Below are positions 43,099-45,700 of a stretch of DNA of 45,700 bases, piece after piece. Each line of letters starts with the position of its first letter. Positions within the stretch are counted from its first letter, which is position 1. A model generated the notes under the pieces. It saw only the letters and a list, made by a program, of their open reading frames with translations, was not told where the DNA came from and searched no databases. Both the position numbers and the translations under genes were made by a program. Source of the stretch: a virus; IMG/VR virus record IMGVR_UViG_3300043446_003167, positions 1 to 45,700 of that record; one strand, 5' to 3'.

Positions 43099-43129
43099 AA
43101 GCCTCAGAGGGGACGATACATCTACTCCA

Positions 43130-43375
43130 TCAGCCGCTAGTCTTGAAGTATGCCGAGTGGCCGCCCTCAACAACAGCATTCTGTGCATGTGTGGCATGCC
43201 CATTGTATGCCTGACCGCGACGGTTCGTGTTAGTCCGAGGGCCATTCGTGCGGCTCATGATCAGTTCAGATTTCCGAGCCTTACGGGTGGGGAGCACAGT
43301 GTACTTCAGCTGCCCCTGAGTGTCAGCAATCAGCAGATCCAGTTTGCTTGCCTTTGCGATGTCAATGGTGCTCAT
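43130..43375 (-). CDS. Small basic protein, unknown (81 aa)
   Basis: This 81-aa frame encodes MSTIDIAKASKLDLLIADTQ, GQLKYTVLPTRKARKSELIM, then SRTNGPRTNTNRRGQAYNGH and ATHAQNAVVEGGHSAYFKTS, ending in G. The N-terminal part looks folded, while the C-terminal half is Arg/Asn/Gly-rich, basic and probably unstructured. No Shine-Dalgarno is visible; instead a CCACACACATTCG leader precedes the ATG, similar to two other small genes here. Codon use (GAG, AAG, CTT, GGC) fits the higher-GC block. Function unknown. Confidence 0.6.
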   Translation of the reverse strand: MSTIDIAKASKLDLLIADTQGQLKYTVLPTRKARKSELIMSRTNGPRTNTNRRGQAYNGHATHAQNAVVEGGHSAYFKTSG

Positions 43376-43417
43376 GATGTTGATAACGAATGTGTGTGGT
43401 TAGAATAGACGAATCAA

Positions 43418-43696
43418 TCAAAGCTCACGAATCATTTCATTCATTTCCTCCTCATTGATTGCTTCATCATCCCAACGAACACCGTCACGAGTCTGTACCA
43501 AATGACGACCAATCTGGCCATCAGTCATACAACGAACAAACTTAGCCCAAGGGGTCTCATCATCACCACAGAACTCAACACAAGCCTTGGCAGTGTTATA
43601 CAGAAACTCATCATTTCCGATCCACAGAGCAGCATTCCAGGTCTCATAGTTAGACCAGCCGTTGTAGGTAGCTTGAGTGGTTTGGGTGTTGGTCAT
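43418..43696 (-). CDS. YNGWxNYETW-family small protein
   Basis: This 92-aa protein has the clear motif YNGWSNYETWNAALWIGNDE followed by FLYNTAKACVEF, then GVRWDDEAINEEEMNEMIRE near the end. Short proteins built on YNGW-x-NYETW-x-x-x-LWI-x-ND are widespread in phages and some bacteria, with no experimentally known role I can cite. I chose the ATG at 43696, with GAGAGGA 8 bases upstream, over a longer start at 43777 whose extra 27 residues look non-coding. It lies about 200 bases downstream of a near-perfect sigma70 promoter, so it is probably expressed early by host polymerase. Confidence 0.82.
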   Translation of the reverse strand: MTNTQTTQATYNGWSNYETWNAALWIGNDEFLYNTAKACVEFCGDDETPWAKFVRCMTDGQIGRHLVQTRDGVRWDDEAINEEEMNEMIREL

Positions 43697-43895
43697 TCGT
43701 GTTCCTCTCAACATGGCTAAGATACCAGGCCTGGCTGCCTCTGGCGCATACCATGGCCCACTTGTACGGCTGTCCACTATTCTCTCTGTTCTCAGCTTTT
43801 TATGGTATACTCATGGACCTCTGTGGCTTGAGCTTTACATAAGCACTCTGGCTTAAGCTTAATCACGAAGCCCCTTTATGCACTCCCACAGAGTT

Positions 43896-43925
43896 ATTAT
43901 AAGCCATTCAGAGGGCTTATGTCAA
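43896..43925 (-). promoter_or_regulatory. Consensus sigma70 promoter P1
   Basis: The minus strand has TTGACA (43920-43925) and TATAAT (43896-43901), both perfect, with an 18-bp spacer that contains TAAGCCCTCTGA. It points to the 92-aa gene 200 bases downstream, with a leader rich in inverted and direct repeats. It is unlike the late NTAAATA boxes, so it would be read by host RNA polymerase early in infection. Confidence 0.8.
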
Positions 43926-43961
43926 GCTCCGAATGTTGGGGTCTTAGAGTGCTCATAAGGC

Positions 43962-44010
43962 TGTGGAAAACTTATAGACTTTTTCCACAAGTGCTGTGGA
44001 AAACTATAAG
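43962..44010. repeat. DnaA-box cluster 1 with inverted repeat
   Basis: Three exact boxes: TGTGGAAAA (43962-43970), TTTTCCACA (43981-43989) and TGTGGAAAA (43995-44003). The segment 43971-44010 is an inverted repeat: CTTATAG...TTTTCCACA pairs with TGTGGAAAA...CTATAAG, with a 3-base bulge and a 5-base loop. Confidence 0.85.
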
Positions 44011-44210
44011 AAACTGTGAGACCTTATGTGTAGCAAACTCTGAGATCCCGGATGCTTATGTGTGGGGTGTGTTGCCATTTTAGCGGTCGTGTGATAGCCT
44101 GCCCGCTTAGATCACAAGGTCTCAGAGGGCTTTAAATGACCATAAACTCGCAAAGCCTACGAAAGAAAGCTTAAACACAGCTATGTTTTTTTAGCCATTT
44201 ATTTTAAAGC

Positions 44211-44256
44211 CTTTTTCCACAGCTTTTTCCACAGGTTATCATAAACTTGTGAAAAA
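44211..44256. repeat. DnaA-box cluster 2 (tandem)
   Basis: CTTTTTCCACAG occurs twice in tandem (44211-44222 and 44223-44234), giving exact TTTTCCACA boxes at 44213-44221 and 44225-44233. A one-mismatch reverse box, TGTGAAAAA, follows at 44248-44256. An AT-rich run precedes this cluster. Confidence 0.82.
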
Positions 44257-44331
44257 CTCATGCTAACTAACTCTCGGAGCACTAAGAGTATGTAACTCCA
44301 CTCCTCTCTAGGTGTTGTTTTCTCAGAGAGC

Positions 44332-44457
44332 TTATGGGTCATAAGACTCAATCTCTACACTACCTTGAGAGCAATCATCCCAGTCAATTACATCCCCTTC
44401 GTAGTTACTTTGATCGTTCATCTCTTGATAGAAGAACTCTTGCAGCTCATCGTTCAT
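44332..44457 (-). CDS. Tiny acidic protein (41 aa)
   Basis: The frame encodes MNDELQEFFYQEMNDQSNYE, GDVIDWDDCSQGSVEIESYD, then P. It is strongly acidic and overlaps the stop of the 61-aa gene by four bases (ATGA), which supports coupled translation. Its stop codon lies inside one of the CTCTGA elements. Function unknown; small acidic early proteins are sometimes DNA mimics or inhibitors, but nothing here shows that. Confidence 0.65.
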   Translation of the reverse strand: MNDELQEFFYQEMNDQSNYEGDVIDWDDCSQGSVEIESYDP

Positions 44458-44639
44458 TTGTTCCTCCGAGTGTTGTATTCTCCGAGATTCTCTACATAAA
44501 CCTCGTTGACACTTTCGTTACCTTTGAGTTCCAGAAGCTCACGCCAGTTCCATTCATTAGGACTTACGCAATTTGTAGCATCAACTGTGAAGTCAAGAGT
44601 AACCCGGTAGCGCGTAACTTTGTCGTTGATTGTTTGCAT
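44454..44639 (-). CDS. Conserved small early protein (61 aa)
   Basis: This 61-aa protein starts MQTINDKVTRYRVTLDFTVD and has a conserved-looking core NEWNWRELLELKGNESVNEV followed by YVENL. Short cyanophage proteins with a YRVTLDxTVD start and an NWRELLEL segment are familiar to me as early-region genes, without a known role. It has AAAGGA 9 bases before the ATG and sits right after sigma70-like promoter P2. The next gene overlaps it by ATGA. Confidence 0.78.
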   Translation of the reverse strand: MQTINDKVTRYRVTLDFTVDATNCVSPNEWNWRELLELKGNESVNEVYVENLGEYNTRRNK

Positions 44640-44676
44640 TGTGTGATGTCCTTTGAGTGTAACAAACTACATGAGT

Positions 44677-44705
44677 ATTTTATACGATCAGAGCACTTAA
44701 GTCAA
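44677..44705 (-). promoter_or_regulatory. Sigma70-like promoter P2
   Basis: The minus strand has TTGACT (44700-44705) and TAAAAT (44677-44682) with a 17-bp spacer, five of six matches in each box, 38 bases upstream of the 61-aa gene. Its -35 and spacer start (TTGACTTAAG, then CTCTGA) match P1 closely. Confidence 0.72.
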
Positions 44706-44842
44706 GGATTTGTGTTTGGTTTGTGACATTGTTCTTGGAAGTAATTTGCGTAACTGGGGTTCATGCAGCTATCACGCCATGTAGAAAAAATGAGGAGGCT
44801 GAATGGCACGATTGCGATAGCAAATAGGTGGCGTTTTTTCAT
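44702..44842 (-). CDS. Possible small membrane or exported protein (46 aa)
   Basis: The frame encodes MKKRHLFAIAIVPFSLLIFS, then TWRDSCMNPSYANYFQEQCH and KPNTNP. A Lys/Arg start followed by a roughly 15-residue hydrophobic run fits a signal peptide or membrane anchor, with two cysteines in the remaining part that could pair outside the cytoplasm. The start follows a terminator by only 14 bases and lacks a ribosome site, so expression would need read-through. The stop overlaps the P2 -35 box. Confidence 0.5.
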   Translation of the reverse strand: MKKRHLFAIAIVPFSLLIFSTWRDSCMNPSYANYFQEQCHKPNTNP

Positions 44843-44856
44843 GGGAATGAATAACG

Positions 44857-44880
44857 AAAAAGGAGGGCGATTGGCCCTCC
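44857..44880 (-). terminator. Rho-independent terminator
   Basis: On the minus strand GGAGGGC pairs perfectly with GCCCTCC around a CAATC loop and is followed by TTTTT. It lies 11 bases past the stop of the 55-aa gene and would end that early transcript. Confidence 0.88.
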
Positions 44881-44891
44881 TCAGTATAACA

Positions 44892-45059
44892 TCAGAACTC
44901 CATCGGTTCAAGAGTTGCAATACCCAGAACCTGTGCAATCATCGGAGATTCGACATAAGTGTACCCGACAGAATCAGCGGCCAGAGTATCAAGCACTTGC
45001 AGCATTTGATTCCCGTTTTGAGCAGTGCGAAGCATACCGATTGCGGTTTCTTTGGTCAT
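44892..45059 (-). CDS. Small early protein, GNxxLQVLD family, copy A (55 aa)
   Basis: The frame encodes MTKETAIGMLRTAQNGNQML, QVLDTLAADSVGYTYVESPM and IAQVLGIATLEPMEF. The GNQMLQVLDTL stretch matches GNELLQVLDDI in the next upstream gene, so the two look like diverged paralogues. A strong terminator follows the stop. No Shine-Dalgarno is present; an ACCCACACACTTTTTCC leader lies directly before the ATG. Function unknown. Confidence 0.72.
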   Translation of the reverse strand: MTKETAIGMLRTAQNGNQMLQVLDTLAADSVGYTYVESPMIAQVLGIATLEPMEF

Positions 45060-45108
45060 GATGAAAAGGAAAAAGTGTGTGGGTAAAATGTAAAGAAAGA
45101 GGAGTTAA

Positions 45109-45234
45109 TCAGTCCTCAAGAAAGCACTCAACTTCGCCAGATTCAATGTCATCCAGAACTTGCAGAAGTTCGTTACCATTGGTAGCAAACTGATCCAGAA
45201 CTTGAATGAAGAACTCTTTGCGGGTGGTGATCAT
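45109..45234 (-). CDS. Small early protein, GNxxLQVLD family, copy B (41 aa)
   Basis: The frame encodes MITTRKEFFIQVLDQFATNG, NELLQVLDDIESGEVECFLE, then D. It shares the NGNxxLQVLDxI core with the 55-aa gene downstream and repeats QVLD within itself. It lacks a Shine-Dalgarno and has a CACCACACTTTTTTT leader before the ATG, like copy A. Function unknown. Confidence 0.7.
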   Translation of the reverse strand: MITTRKEFFIQVLDQFATNGNELLQVLDDIESGEVECFLED

Positions 45235-45306
45235 TTTAAGAAAAAAAGTGTGGTGATTTGAGTGTCTTTAGAGCGCATCTCATTCTCTATTTGCGAATAG
45301 CGAATG

Positions 45307-45516
45307 CTATTGCACTGATTCAATCAATTCCTTCAAGCCATCTTCTTCATAATAAAACTCAAGCTCTTTGATGATGTCTTCTTCAGCCATTCCGTCCATG
45401 TTGTCACAAATAGAGTCAATAGCAAAAGCACACAGATCGCGGACATCCATGCTATCCACAACATCGTTGGCGTATGCTTCAATCAGTTTGGAAAGCTGTT
45501 CTTGAGAAAGTGTCAT
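45307..45516 (-). CDS. Small acidic helical protein (69 aa)
   Basis: The frame encodes MTLSQEQLSKLIEAYANDVV, DSMDVRDLCAFAIDSICDNM, DGMAEEDIIKELEFYYEEDG and LKELIESVQ. It is acidic and helical throughout. It starts 3 bases after the stop of the 56-aa gene, so the two form an operon. An imperfect hairpin (AATAGC/GCTATT, 45293-45312) overlaps its end but has no T-run. I have the impression that this kind of protein is common in cyanophage early regions, but no function is known. Confidence 0.75.
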   Translation of the reverse strand: MTLSQEQLSKLIEAYANDVVDSMDVRDLCAFAIDSICDNMDGMAEEDIIKELEFYYEEDGLKELIESVQ

Positions 45517-45519
45517 GAT

Positions 45520-45690
45520 TCAGATGGTAGCTGGGGACAGAGAAACTTCAACTCGTTTGAGATTCAATCCAGCAAGTTGCTCATTCACACGCTTGCAGAT
45601 TGCATCAGTCGGGTTCTTTAGCTTGGACTTCTCATACCAAATGGTACAACAGCCGTCGTTGGTTTCTACTTGGATTCGGATGGTTTGCAT
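45520..45690 (-). CDS. Small basic protein (56 aa)
   Basis: The frame encodes MQTIRIQVETNDGCCTIWYE, KSKLKNPTDAICKRVNEQLA and GLNLKRVEVSLSPATI, and has a coherent beta-alpha-beta pattern. It starts MQTI like the 61-aa gene at 44639, which may be a family habit of these small genes. It is complete: the stop is 3 bases before the 69-aa gene. Its promoter would lie beyond the window edge. Function unknown. Confidence 0.7.
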   Translation of the reverse strand: MQTIRIQVETNDGCCTIWYEKSKLKNPTDAICKRVNEQLAGLNLKRVEVSLSPATI

Positions 45691-45700
45691 CTCAGTTAAT

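Larger units (their letters stand above)
43697..44331. other. Intergenic control region (635 bp), origin-like
   Basis: No gene can be supported here. The stretch contains five exact TTTTCCACA boxes (two as the reverse TGTGGAAAA... on the plus strand), a large imperfect inverted repeat, tandem 12-bp copies of CTTTTTCCACAG, repeated TCAGAGGGCTTATG-type elements, a sigma70 promoter, and an AT-rich patch (about 44182-44210) between the box clusters. TTTTCCACA is the DnaA-box consensus of cyanobacteria. Together these are the ordinary parts of a replication origin or a control hub for early genes. Nothing here proves that initiation occurs. Confidence 0.7.
43908..44701 (-). repeat. Dispersed TAAGC[CT]CTCTGA element (4 copies)
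   Basis: On the plus strand the copies read TCAGAGGGCTTATG (43908-43921), TCAGAGGGCTTTAA (44122-44135), TCAGAGAGCTTATG (44323-44336) and TCAGAGCACTTAAG (44688-44701). Two of them lie exactly between the -35 and -10 of promoters P1 and P2. Looser relatives lie near 43944 and 44038. This spacing suggests binding sites for a regulator, or a promoter class with a conserved spacer. Confidence 0.65.

Noticed and set aside
43091-43408. Plus-strand 105-aa reading frame
   Set aside because: It lies opposite the 81-aa minus-strand gene, has no ribosome site, and its composition follows the antisense of that gene. No plus-strand gene elsewhere in the window is supported.
43697-43777. Longer start for the YNGW-family gene
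   Set aside because: The extra 27 residues precede a well placed GAGAGGA ribosome site and do not fit the family start; the ATG at 43696 is better.
44334-44726. Plus-strand 130-aa reading frame
   Set aside because: It covers two coupled minus-strand genes and their promoter P2 in antisense. It has no plausible start signals or recognisable motif.
44763-45086. Plus-strand 107-aa reading frame
   Set aside because: It is antisense to the 55-aa gene, a terminator and the 46-aa frame. The protein has no coherent pattern.
1-45700. tRNA genes, integrase, transposase or photosynthesis genes (psbA, hli)
   Set aside because: I saw no cloverleaf, recombinase motif or photosystem protein in either strand, though cyanophages often carry them elsewhere in the genome.

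Overview
The window looks like part of the genome of a T4-like contractile-tailed cyanophage (a myovirus of marine Synechococcus or Prochlorococcus). The evidence is a virion-gene block in T4 order on the minus strand (25, 6, 7, 8, a variable stretch, 13, 14, 15, 16), T4-type late promoter boxes (NTAAATA) in front of the transcription units, and the very large, GxGY-rich baseplate proteins seen in cyanophages. All genes I accept are on the minus strand, so transcription runs from high to low coordinates. Assignments rest on recognised motifs and gene order, not on database searches.

Reading in the direction of transcription: (1) 45.7-42.9 kb is a higher-GC region of small genes. It has sigma70-like promoters, two minus-strand hairpin terminators and a 635-bp intergenic region (43697-44331) with five perfect TTTTCCACA boxes, which match the cyanobacterial DnaA box, plus repeated CTCTGA elements. 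It looks like an early-gene or replication-control region. (2) 42.9-39.4 kb is AT-rich and holds a cassette that probably modifies sugars or surfaces: a 2OG-Fe(II)-like protein, a large unknown protein, a hexapeptide acyltransferase, a 49-aa protein and a GT-A-like glycosyltransferase. (3) 39.4-38.2 kb holds small unknown genes, including two overlapping tiny basic proteins. (4) 38.1-21.1 kb holds the baseplate wedge genes gp25, gp6, a gp7 homologue of 4368 aa, and gp8. (5) 21.1-3.7 kb replaces the T4 interval gp9-gp10-gp11-gp12-wac with a 2504-aa DUF4815-type protein, five smaller proteins and a 2371-aa protein built from nested repeats. (6) 3.7-0 kb holds the neck and tail-completion genes gp13, gp14 and gp15, and the start of gp16 (small terminase), which runs off the window.

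The structural proteins should act together: gp25/gp6/gp7/gp8 build the wedges, the DUF4815 and repeat proteins form peripheral baseplate or fibre structures that probably meet the host, gp13/gp14/gp15 join head to tail, and gp16 starts packaging. The most unusual signals are the DnaA-box cluster, a promoter element whose spacer carries a shared repeat, the 705-bp macro-repeat in the fibre-like gene, the split and inflated gp7 with embedded YHYH-like and propeller-like segments, and a small GxGY module spread through at least four virion proteins. I found no tRNA, rRNA, CRISPR array, integrase or transposase.
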